NCBI GenBank assembly: GCA_017416805.1
Contig: JAFQBB010000020.1
Coordinates: forward strand, 124,001 to 188,000
Source: Bacteroidaceae bacterium
GTDB lineage: Bacteria > Bacteroidota > Bacteroidia > Bacteroidales > Bacteroidaceae
Length of the DNA: 64,000 bases
Direction: 5' to 3'
Shown: positions 44,091 through 52,379 of the stretch, in pieces
How positions within the stretch are numbered: the first letter of the stretch is position 1
Layout: every line of letters begins with the position of its first letter
Position numbers and translations under genes: made by a program
Notes under the pieces: generated by a model
What the model was told of the DNA's origin: nothing
The model's database searches: none
What the model saw: the letters and a program-made list of their open reading frames with translations, nothing else

Positions 44091-47000
44091 TTATTTTATT
44101 ATCACTTTTCTGCCTTTGATGAGGTAGATGCCTTTTTCTAAATCATCTGTCGATGTGGCATTCTTCTTGAGCATACGACCGGTGATGTCGTAGATGTCGG
44201 CTGGCCAGGTGTCATCTTCTGCTTTGCAGTTTTCGATGCCGTCTGCCTCTATCACCGTCACAGTGCATGTGGCAGTGTGGTTTCCTGCCCTTGCCGTGAT
44301 GGTTGCAGTCCCTGCAGATATAGCAATCACCACTCCATCTTGTACTACAGCAACGGCTTGATCTGAACTTGTCCACGTTAGAGTTTTGTCCGTTGCGTTT
44401 TCGGGTGATACTGTAGCTGTCAGGATGACAGATTCCCATTCTGTTAGTTTTACTTTTGTTTTGTCGAGAGTTATCCCTGTCACTTTTACTTCCTCCTCAT
44501 AAAGAGTGAGGGTAAAATTGTTGAACAGCACCCAGTTGTCACCTACGTGCGAAGGTTTGTTGACAGTCAGTGTCAATTTGCCATCATCACCCACATAGGT
44601 ATAGAGTTCGTTCATATATTCACCTGCCTCAAATTTGGCAACAGCCTCAGTGGTATTGTTCGGATTGCTGACATCACTCTTTCCACTATACCACGATTTC
44701 AGATTGACTTCTTCACCGTTGGCCTTCAAGGTTGCAGTTGTAATTTCATACCCACTTTCACCAAGGGCGTTGCATCGTGTGTAACCACCTGAACGCTCAA
44801 ATCCCTGCATAGTCACTTTGTAGATACCCTTGGGAAGTCCGGTGATGGTCTGTGTATAGCTTCCTGTAGCTTGCCAAAGTTCGCAGAAGTCTGTACCATA
44901 AGCAGGCTGCCACTCTTGTGCACGCACTTCATTGTAGGTCCAATTGCCGACATTTCCTGCGAATCGTGCTGTACCTATATATAAAGTCATATCCGTGGTT
45001 TTACATGTGGAGAGGTATTCTATGAATTTGTCGCTTGTGGAGTTTATTCCGGCAGCAGCAATAACGTGTTCATAGTTTTTGGTTGTATATCCGGAAACAA
45101 TAGCATCGTGTCCTTCCTTACTACTCAACAGCCACACTGTAGCTGCATTTATATCAGAGGTGGTAGTCAACGTTATTAGTCCATGTGAGCCTTCCGCTAA
45201 AGTCAGGTACGTAAGGGTTATCAATGATTCCAGACAATAGCCTCCATCTTTTTCTACGAACCGGAATCCTGTAGAGCTTTCAGAATCAGTATAGATGTAA
45301 GTGGGGTCTGCTTCATAGAGATACAAATCATTGTCCAAGAATCTGATGGAACCCTTATTTGAATCCCAATAGAATGGAATACCATATTTGTCCACACAGG
45401 CACAGGTACCAAAATATTCGCCACGAGAAAGGAAACTTTGAGTTTGTGAATACAAGTAGTATTCACCTGATGGCAATACAGTTTCATCTGACGTTACACT
45501 TATTACACATGTTGCAGTAAAGCCGTTAGCCATAGCTGTAATAGTTGCAGTTCCAAAAGAAACAGCCCTCACCACTCCATTATTTACAGTGGCGACATTT
45601 GTGTTGCTACTTGTCCATGTCACCATATTGCCTGTGGCATCTTCAGATGATATGTTGGCAACCAGTGTGACCATTTCTCCTTTATTGAGAGTTACAGCAT
45701 TCCTGTCAAGGGTTATGCCTGTAACTGTATTTTTTATTTGGTAATGCGTCAATGTCAGGTTGTTAAACAGGACCCAATTGTCACCCACATGTGAAGGTTT
45801 GTTGACTGTCAGAGTCAATTTGCCGTCATCACCCACATAAGTGTAGAGTTCGTTCATGTAATACCCATAGAGAAAACGATCTACAGCCTCAACGGTATTG
45901 TTCGGATAGTTGGTTCCATCTTTCCCACTGTACCACGATTGCAAGTTCACCTGCTCGTTGTTTGCTTTCAGGTAAGCAGTTGTGATTTCATACCCCTTTT
46001 CCCCAAGGGCATTGCATTGAGCATAACCACCTGAACGTTCAAATCCCTGCATTGTCACTTTGTAGATGCCTTTGGGAAGTCCGGTGAAGGTCTGTGTGTA
46101 ACTTCCTGTAGCTTGCCAGAGTTCGCAGAAATCTATACCATAAACAGGTTGTGCAACTTGTGCACGCGTTTCATTGTAGGTCCAATCGCCCACGCTTCCT
46201 GTGAATCGTGCTGTACCTATGCATGAAGTCACATCCGTGGCTTTACATTCGGAAAGGTATTTTATGAATTTGCCACTCGTAGTGCTTATTCCAGCAGCTG
46301 CAATAACGTGCTCATAGTTTTCAATTGTATATCCAGTCACAATAGCATCGTGTTCAGTCTTACTCTTCAACACCCACACTGTCGCCGCATCTATATCAGA
46401 GGTGGTAGTCAAGGTTCTCAGTCCATGTGAACCTTCTGCTAAAGTCAGGTATGTAGAGGTTTTTAATGATTCCAGGCAATAGCCTCCATCTTTCTTTACG
46501 AATTGGAATCCTGTAGAGTTTTCGGAATCAGTATAGATGTAAGTGGGGTCTGCTTCATAGAGAAATAAATTATTGTCCAAGAATCTGATGGAACCCTTGT
46601 CTGAATCCCAATAGAATGGAATACCATATTTGTCCACACAGGCACAGGTACCAAAATATTCACCGCGAGTAAGGAAACCCTGAGTTTGTGTATTGTACAG
46701 GTAGTATTCACCACTTGCGATTGTAGCTGTTGCTTGATAATATACTGATATTTCGCATCTGGCAGTATATCCATTGGCGGTTTCTGCTGTAATGAAGGTA
46801 GAACCTTCAGATATAGCAGTTACAACACCATCATCAGAAACGGTAGCTATGCTTTCATCGTTACTTTTCCATATCACGGTTTTGTCCGCTGCATTTTCGG
46901 GATATATTGTAGCAACGAGAGTGATGGCATCTCCCTTTTTTGATAACGATGCGGTAGTATAATTCAGCGTAATACCTGTTACTTCAACCTTTACTACAGT

Positions 47001-48218
47001 ACCCACAGTGACTGTACATTTCGCAGTATGCTTGCCTGCTTTTGCTGTGATAATGGCAGTTCCTGCAGATTCAGCTGTTACAACTCCAGCTCTTAATCCT
47101 CCGTTTCCAACAGTGGCGACACGATTGTTATTGGAGGACCATTTTATTGTTTTGTCAGTACCTTCGTTGGGAAATATCGTTGCAGTCAGTCTAATGGAGC
47201 TTCCTTCCTCAAGATAAAGGGTTTCTTTATCAAGAGTTATGCCTTCCACGAAGGCGCTTCCTGCTTGCATATAATTGAAACTATTCCAAACAGCATCGGA
47301 TCTGTATATTTCTAGAGCGCCGGCAGGTACTAGTACATCTACAGACTCATAATGGTTCTGCATAAACACAGATTCATCAATTATAGGAGGAGTTGTTGAA
47401 AGAACAATGAGTTCTGTTAATTTCGCACAATTATCGAATGCTCCCACTCCAATGCTTGCCACAGAATTTCCTATGGAAACTCTTGTAAGGCTATTGCATC
47501 CGTAAAACGCTAAAGGGGCGATATCAGTCACAGAATTTGGAATAGATATGCTCGTAAGGCTATAACAATTATAAAATGCTTCCAGACTAATACTTGTCAC
47601 AGAATTAGGTATATATACGTTCGTAAGGCTATAGCAGTTCTTGAAGACGTATCTTCCAATACTTGTTACTGATTCGGGAATGTTAAAATTTACAAGGCTG
47701 GAACAAGCAACAAATGCATGTTCTCCAATATTTGTTATTGATTCGGGTAAGACTACAGTCTTAAGGTTGGAACAGCCTGAAAAAAGCCTATCTTCGATAC
47801 TTGTCACAGATTTAGGAATAGTGATATTTGTAAGTCCTGTACAACCATCGAATGCTCCACTTCCTATACTTGTCACAGATTCTGGTATAGTAATACTCGT
47901 AAGCCCTGTACAATAACCAAATGCTCCACTTCCTATACTTGTCACAGATTCTGGTATAGTAATACTCGTAAGCCCTGTACAGTCAATGAATGCACTTCCA
48001 CTTATTCTTACTACAGAAACTGTCCGGTTGTTGTAACTGACAGTAGCCGGAATTTCAATATCTCCAGCATACTTTACATCTCCACTTGTCACTTCACAGG
48101 TAAATTCCGTTACAGAAACAATGTTGTAGTAAATTCCATCGAGTTTAAAATCATAAGCTGATGCACGTGTCCCTACTAATCCAAGTAGGATACACAGAAT
48201 AAGTAAATGTCTTTTCAT
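44091..48218 (-). CDS. Large LRR/Ig-like surface protein with two copies of a 325-residue module
   Basis: This 1375-residue protein has a signal peptide (1-22) followed by YDFKLDGIYYNI, as in its paralogue. LRR_5 repeats (ITIPESVTSIGSGAFGYCTG) run from about 60 to 326. Two BIG_2 domains, the module SGEYYLYNTQTQGFLTRGEY ... NWVLFNNLTL (about 503-826), one BIG_2, a second module copy (about 917-1240) and a last BIG_2 follow. The sorting tail matches the paralogue nearly exactly. The module's second half (FCELWQATGSYTQT...GFERSGGY) looks like a beta-sandwich carbohydrate-binding domain. A 133-bp repeat with promoter-like boxes lies about 300 bp upstream, implying a long leader. Confidence 0.88.
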   Translation of the reverse strand: MKRHLLILCILLGLVGTRASAYDFKLDGIYYNIVSVTEFTCEVTSGDVKYAGDIEIPATVSYNNRTVSVVRISGSAFIDCTGLTSITIPESVTSIGSGAFGYCTGLTSITIPESVTSIGSGAFDGCTGLTNITIPKSVTSIEDRLFSGCSNLKTVVLPESITNIGEHAFVACSSLVNFNIPESVTSIGRYVFKNCYSLTNVYIPNSVTSISLEAFYNCYSLTSISIPNSVTDIAPLAFYGCNSLTRVSIGNSVASIGVGAFDNCAKLTELIVLSTTPPIIDESVFMQNHYESVDVLVPAGALEIYRSDAVWNSFNYMQAGSAFVEGITLDKETLYLEEGSSIRLTATIFPNEGTDKTIKWSSNNNRVATVGNGGLRAGVVTAESAGTAIITAKAGKHTAKCTVTVGTVVKVEVTGITLNYTTASLSKKGDAITLVATIYPENAADKTVIWKSNDESIATVSDDGVVTAISEGSTFITAETANGYTARCEISVYYQATATIASGEYYLYNTQTQGFLTRGEYFGTCACVDKYGIPFYWDSDKGSIRFLDNNLFLYEADPTYIYTDSENSTGFQFVKKDGGYCLESLKTSTYLTLAEGSHGLRTLTTTSDIDAATVWVLKSKTEHDAIVTGYTIENYEHVIAAAGISTTSGKFIKYLSECKATDVTSCIGTARFTGSVGDWTYNETRAQVAQPVYGIDFCELWQATGSYTQTFTGLPKGIYKVTMQGFERSGGYAQCNALGEKGYEITTAYLKANNEQVNLQSWYSGKDGTNYPNNTVEAVDRFLYGYYMNELYTYVGDDGKLTLTVNKPSHVGDNWVLFNNLTLTHYQIKNTVTGITLDRNAVTLNKGEMVTLVANISSEDATGNMVTWTSSNTNVATVNNGVVRAVSFGTATITAMANGFTATCVISVTSDETVLPSGEYYLYSQTQSFLSRGEYFGTCACVDKYGIPFYWDSNKGSIRFLDNDLYLYEADPTYIYTDSESSTGFRFVEKDGGYCLESLITLTYLTLAEGSHGLITLTTTSDINAATVWLLSSKEGHDAIVSGYTTKNYEHVIAAAGINSTSDKFIEYLSTCKTTDMTLYIGTARFAGNVGNWTYNEVRAQEWQPAYGTDFCELWQATGSYTQTITGLPKGIYKVTMQGFERSGGYTRCNALGESGYEITTATLKANGEEVNLKSWYSGKSDVSNPNNTTEAVAKFEAGEYMNELYTYVGDDGKLTLTVNKPSHVGDNWVLFNNFTLTLYEEEVKVTGITLDKTKVKLTEWESVILTATVSPENATDKTLTWTSSDQAVAVVQDGVVIAISAGTATITARAGNHTATCTVTVIEADGIENCKAEDDTWPADIYDITGRMLKKNATSTDDLEKGIYLIKGRKVIIK

Positions 48219-48352
48219 AATAAAATGGTTTATGTTTTCTATGTTTAATTAGTTTTTCAGTTTCTTCTCCCCACCGCACAAAAAAAGACGTGGAATTTTG
48301 CTCAATCACCATTACGAGGCTCTGGACTGCCCTGACTATGTGATATGCAAAA

Positions 48353-48410
48353 CCCACGTCGTGAAGATATATAGTTCCCCTAATGGGGAGTATATACCAT
48401 TAGACGTGGG
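48353..48410. repeat. Nested inverted repeat, 58 bp
   Basis: The outer arms are CCCACGTC (48353-48360) and GACGTGGG (48403-48410). Inside, TATATA pairs lie around CCCCTAATGGGG. This looks like a folded RNA or small palindromic element. Just upstream, 48276-48334 resembles 43978-44036 (both end in a CTACGAGGC-like word and GGACTGCC), so diverged repeat pieces flank the LRR gene. Confidence 0.7.
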
Positions 48411-48522
48411 CGTTTCTTGCTGATTATCCATAGTCATAGTGGAATTGTCCAGATTCCGTAAGTGGGATAATATTGCGTAAACGCCCTTTTCCAACGATGT
48501 CTGTCTTGTAGGGAATATTCCT

Positions 48523-48655
48523 TAAAGACGTGCCAAAGGTAGGAAAAAGCATTCAACCGAGCAAGAAACTTTCCTGTTTTTTTGATTTCATCATCTGTCG
48601 GGTGCAAAAGTAGGGGTAAAAACAATGCCAGTCAAGTTCACATTGGTTCATTTGC
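48523..48655 (-). repeat. 133-bp repeat with two promoter-like boxes, copy 2
   Basis: This is identical to 36925-37057 except at one position. Minus-strand boxes TACTTTTG (48612-48605) and TACCTTTG (48541-48534) point toward the 1375-residue LRR gene. A 63-codon minus-strand open frame (48434-48625) overlaps the boxes, but only part of it exists in the other copy. Confidence 0.92.
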
Positions 48656-48764
48656 AGGTTCTCTTCCGTCGGACTTTAGCATCGTTGGCATTTTTCTTTA
48701 CCTGTCCGTTTGTTGGCGGATAGGAATTTGACCGTTCGTATGCTTCGAAGAGTGTAAAGTAGAG

Positions 48765-48840
48765 TGCGGCACTACGCAAAAGTGCAGTGCCGCACTGTAC
48801 AAAAGTGTAATGCCGCATTGCAAAAAAGTGTAGTGCCGCA
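48765..48840. repeat. Palindrome array, 4 x AGTGCSGCACT, period 23
   Basis: TGCSGCA cores start at 48765, 48788, 48811 (ATGCCGCAT variant) and 48834, each exactly 23 bp apart, with A-rich GTACAAAAGTG-type spacers. The array lies between the divergent LRR gene and HTH gene, in an 884-bp gap whose remaining parts (48656-48750, 48850-49040) show nothing further. Confidence 0.95.
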
Positions 48841-49047
48841 CTACACTTTACACTCTCTTCGATTTTCCGGCATATCTTCTTCGGTAGGTGAACGGATGAA
48901 TAGCACTTCTCCGCCCGTCGTGTAGGTGCATTGTAGGGGAAAAGTAGGCATAGAAATTCTGAAATGTTTGTACATGGGGAGAATTTGGGTTGTTCTTGAT
49001 ACCAAAATCCAAGATAGGCTTCACCTCATCATAAAAAACAAAATTTG

Positions 49048-49079
49048 TTTTGTTCTCCGCTCGGTTTGCACTATCTTTG
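49048..49079 (+). promoter_or_regulatory. Promoter of the HTH/kinase/OMP cassette
   Basis: TTTTG (49048-49052) and TATCTTTG (49072-49079) are 19 bp apart, a good Bacteroidota promoter, 23 bp before the ATG at 49103. Confidence 0.75.
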
Positions 49080-49102
49080 TCGGCAAATAGAGAGCATACG
49101 GT

Positions 49103-49684
49103 ATGGAAACATTCGAATATAAGGCGGAGATTCAGGAACTGAAGTCATTGGTAGAGAAGAGGTTCGGGCATAGGCTATGTACGACGAACGATTTTGAGCG
49201 TTTGTCGGCCCTGTTGCTGACAGAGATAAAAACTCCCGTTTCGACTTCTACCCTGAAGCGCATCTGGCAATATGTCAATGACGAACATGCCCCTCGCATG
49301 AGTACGTTGGATATACTTGCACGCTACGTCGGACATGCCGATTTCGTGGCATTCTGCCGATGGCGGAAAGAGGGTGCGGGGCAGAGTTCCGCATTCTTTT
49401 CGGCTGAACGCATTGTGGCCGCTGACCTCTCTATCGGTGATGAGGTGGAGATTGGATGGGCTCCTAACCGCCTTGTCCGTCTGTGTCACAAAGGAGAAGG
49501 CATATTTGAAGTGGTCAGCGTACACGAATCCAAACTGATGGTGGGCGACCGTCTTCCGGTGGTGTCGTTCATTCTTGGCGAACCGCTCTCTGTACCTTAT
49601 ATAATACGTAATGGCGAAAACACCTTGCCTTTCGTGGCAGGGAAGAATGGTGGGTTGACAATCTTATCCCTTGTAGGCAAATGA
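49103..49684 (+). CDS. HTH-like protein heading a kinase cassette
   Basis: This 193-residue cytosolic protein has an N-terminal 90 residues that resemble a helical DNA-binding domain: FGHRLCTTNDFERLSALLL, then PVSTSTLKRIWQYVNDEHAPRMSTLDILARYVGHADFVAFC, where the STLKRIW segment looks like a recognition helix. The C-terminal half is beta-rich (GDEVEIGWAPNRLVRLCHKGEGIFEVV, MVGDRLPVVSFILGE) and may bind a ligand. The stop overlaps the kinase start by 4 bp (ATGA), so the two proteins are made together. A phosphorylation-controlled regulator is plausible but not shown. Confidence 0.65.
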   Translation: METFEYKAEIQELKSLVEKRFGHRLCTTNDFERLSALLLTEIKTPVSTSTLKRIWQYVNDEHAPRMSTLDILARYVGHADFVAFCRWRKEGAGQSSAFFSAERIVAADLSIGDEVEIGWAPNRLVRLCHKGEGIFEVVSVHESKLMVGDRLPVVSFILGEPLSVPYIIRNGENTLPFVAGKNGGLTILSLVGK

Positions 49685-51306
49685 AACAATCGAACAGTAC
49701 GGATACTTCCGGATTCTTGAATGGTGGGAATGGGGAGGAAGGCACTTCTGCCGCCTCTTTGCTCCCTATCGACCACTCTTTTACGGGGTGGGAGGAGGTA
49801 TATGCTTCTGCCGAAGGGTTTACGCGGCTTTTCCGTTGCCGCCGGTATGGCCGGTTGCATATCGTGAAGGTGTTGAAGGAGGAGTATCGGGGAGTCACGC
49901 TCTATGAGCAGGCGCTCCGTAAGGAGTTCGACATTGCCTATTCGTTGGATCATCCGCACATTTGTCGTATCATGGCTATGGAGGCTCTTCCTGATTGGGG
50001 AAATGCCATTGTCATGGAGTATGTGGATGGCATGACGTTGGGAGATTGGATGGATTCACCCTATTGTACGGAAAGTGAAGCTTATAAGGTGGCCTGTGAA
50101 TTGTGCGACACCTTGGAATACCTGCACCGCCGCCAGCTTGTACACCGCGACTTGAAACCCGCCAATATCCTCATTACCCATCAGGGACAACATGTCAAAC
50201 TGATAGACTTCGGCTTGGCCGATGGCGATGAGTACGAGGTACTCAAGGGACCGGCAGGCACACTCCGCTACATGGCTCCTGAGGCTATGCGGAATGACGG
50301 GCATCCTGACCTGCGTGCCGACCTTTATTCTTTAGGAGTCATCCTTGGCGAACTTGCCGGCCGGATAGGTGACAGACGGATGCATGACGTGGCAAGGCGA
50401 TGTATGGCCCACAAGCCGGAGGAACGTTATGCCTCGGCTACGGGAGTGATGGCGGCTCTCCGCCAGGCTTCAGAAAAGAAACCTTTTCACTTTTCGTGGA
50501 TGGCAACTCTATTCGGAATCTTATTGCTCCTGGTAGCAATGGGGACAATCTTTTACTTATGGAAGAATGGGGGAGAAGGAACGGCCGAAGATGTTGACAA
50601 TGTGCTTCATTTGGTGATGCCGGATACGGCATCGGTGGATTCTGCCAATAGACTATCTTCCGGCACTCCGATGGAGGGAAATCCTTTGCAAAGTGGTGAA
50701 CGGACGGAAAGACTGAAGTTGCGTACGGCCGATTGGCGGGCCGTGACCCAAAGTCACCCTTTCTATGCCGAAGCACAGAAATTGCTTGCCGGAAACTTGA
50801 AGGAGGAGGATGCGGCCAACCGCCGTTTGATATTGGACTATGTGGAGCATCTGCGCACGGCCTATACGACCAAGGATATAGATTTTTTGGAGCAGGTGTT
50901 CAGCGAAAAGGCTCTGATTATTGTTGGGACAGTAGTAAAAACGGTTGCCGACTCGGAAAATCATTTTCTCTCTCCGGCCCAAGTGACCTACAATGTCCGC
51001 ACCAAGCATGAGTACATGGGCCGTTTGCGACGTTTGTTTGCAAGCAATAGTCACATCGACCTGGAATTCAGTGACTTTAAAGTGATGCGGCATCCTACAC
51101 GAAAGGGCATCTATGGCGTTACTCTCCGCCAGGCATACCGTTCCGACCGCTATGCCGACGATGGCTATCTGTTCCTCTTGTGGGATTTCCGCGACCCGAT
51201 GGCTCCGATGATTCATGTGCGTACCTGGCAACCTTATTGGGTGGAGGAGGGACAACCGCTTCCTGTTGATGAGGTGTATGACCTTGGTAGTTTTAATTTG
51301 GAGTAG
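49681..51306 (+). CDS. Membrane Hanks-type serine/threonine protein kinase
   Basis: This 541-residue protein has a cytosolic kinase domain (about 37-263), one transmembrane helix (about 271-295, ATLFGILLLLVAMGTIFYLW) and an exterior C-terminal domain. The ATP-anchoring Lys is in HIVKVLKEEY, the catalytic loop is HRDLKPANIL, the metal motif is DFGLAD and the APE motif is APEAM. The glycine-rich loop is poor (ASAEGFTRLFRCRRYG, only one Gly before the Lys strand), which is unusual. The outer domain (residues about 385-541) resembles an NTF2-like fold and could sense a ligand. It overlaps the HTH gene, and an outer-membrane-like protein follows 4 bp later. Confidence 0.9.
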   Translation: MKQSNSTDTSGFLNGGNGEEGTSAASLLPIDHSFTGWEEVYASAEGFTRLFRCRRYGRLHIVKVLKEEYRGVTLYEQALRKEFDIAYSLDHPHICRIMAMEALPDWGNAIVMEYVDGMTLGDWMDSPYCTESEAYKVACELCDTLEYLHRRQLVHRDLKPANILITHQGQHVKLIDFGLADGDEYEVLKGPAGTLRYMAPEAMRNDGHPDLRADLYSLGVILGELAGRIGDRRMHDVARRCMAHKPEERYASATGVMAALRQASEKKPFHFSWMATLFGILLLLVAMGTIFYLWKNGGEGTAEDVDNVLHLVMPDTASVDSANRLSSGTPMEGNPLQSGERTERLKLRTADWRAVTQSHPFYAEAQKLLAGNLKEEDAANRRLILDYVEHLRTAYTTKDIDFLEQVFSEKALIIVGTVVKTVADSENHFLSPAQVTYNVRTKHEYMGRLRRLFASNSHIDLEFSDFKVMRHPTRKGIYGVTLRQAYRSDRYADDGYLFLLWDFRDPMAPMIHVRTWQPYWVEEGQPLPVDEVYDLGSFNLE

Positions 51307-51309
51307 GGC

Positions 51310-52350
51310 ATGGTGAACTTGGAGATAAAGGGAGATATAGGGAGATATCGCTTCGCTTTGGTGGAGATAAAGGCCAATAGTGTAGTAACGTACCTTCGTC
51401 ACCTTCTGCTTGCTTTTTGTTTTCTGAATATATCACAGACGGTTAAGGCGCAGCAGTTCGAAGTGGCAAGTTTCCAACAGCTTCCTCACGACCTGAGTGC
51501 ATCGGTTTCTCCGGCATACGACCTGAACGATGAGGCTTGTGCCTTGGTGAAAGTGGTGTGTCCGTCGGATTTTGTCTTTTCCACTCCTTTGGGGGTTGTG
51601 AAGCGGGTTGAGAAGGTGGGTGAAGTGTGGCTCTACTTGCCCCGTGGGTCACGGCGCATTACCTTGAAGCATCCCCGATGGGGAGTGTTAAGGGATTATC
51701 CCTTCTTCAAGCCCTTGGCCTCTAAGCAGACGTATGAACTGAGGGTGCAGGTGCCGCTTGAGGCTTCTAAACTTCCTCTTTTGGGAAAACCTGTCGGCAT
51801 CCGTGTGGAGTCTCGCCTCGAATCGCGCATTGACTGCCCTTATGAAATGAATCTTCCGGAGATACGAATACCTTGGAAACTTTTTGCCATGCTGGCGTGT
51901 GGGGTGACAGATTGGAAACAGCCCTCGTTCGGTTTGCGGGCAGGAGTGGTGCGCAAGCACGGTTTCTTCCTGTCGGTGCAGAGCGACCTTCATGCCATTC
52001 CCTCTACCGATGGCGATTGTAACCGCTATGGCATCCCGCCGGGGCAGGTGCTTGGCTCATACGACACGGGGCGCATACGCGAAGGCCGGTTCATGCTGAT
52101 GGGGGGAGCCATGCATCCCGTCCTTCCCCGTCTCTATATCTACGAAGCGTTGGGATATGGATGCCACACCGTGGCTTGGGAAAAGGTGGATGGCTCGTGG
52201 TTGCGCAATACCTACTACTCTGCCAATGGGTGGTGTGCCGAGGCCGGAGTGCTTTACCGGTTTTCTGGAAGATTCCTCCTGTCAGCAGGTGTACAGACCA
52301 TTGCGGCTTCTCATTGGGAAGGTACTGTAGGCTTCGGGTATCAGTTCTGA
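51310..52350 (+). CDS. Exported beta-rich protein of the kinase cassette
   Basis: This 346-residue protein has a hydrophobic signal segment at about 27-47 (LRHLLLAFCFLNISQTVKA) after a charged N-terminal stretch; the true start may be further in, but no other ATG fits. Residues 50-160 are beta-rich with a PEGA-like pattern (LYLPRGSRRITLKHPRWGVLRDYPF). The C-terminal 150 residues alternate hydrophobic and aromatic strands (YGIPPGQVLGSYDTGRI, RFLLSAGVQTIAASHWEGTVGFGYQF) and end in Phe, as outer-membrane barrels do. It lies 4 bp after the kinase and is probably its envelope partner. Function is unknown. Confidence 0.65.
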   Translation: MVNLEIKGDIGRYRFALVEIKANSVVTYLRHLLLAFCFLNISQTVKAQQFEVASFQQLPHDLSASVSPAYDLNDEACALVKVVCPSDFVFSTPLGVVKRVEKVGEVWLYLPRGSRRITLKHPRWGVLRDYPFFKPLASKQTYELRVQVPLEASKLPLLGKPVGIRVESRLESRIDCPYEMNLPEIRIPWKLFAMLACGVTDWKQPSFGLRAGVVRKHGFFLSVQSDLHAIPSTDGDCNRYGIPPGQVLGSYDTGRIREGRFMLMGGAMHPVLPRLYIYEALGYGCHTVAWEKVDGSWLRNTYYSANGWCAEAGVLYRFSGRFLLSAGVQTIAASHWEGTVGFGYQF

Positions 52351-52379
52351 ATATTATCCTTATTTGTCTTAAAAGAACT

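Noticed and set aside
48434-48625. 63-codon small protein on the minus strand in the 133-bp repeat
   Set aside because: It overlaps promoter-like boxes, and only the first part of the frame is preserved in the other repeat copy; the repeat is better explained as regulatory DNA.
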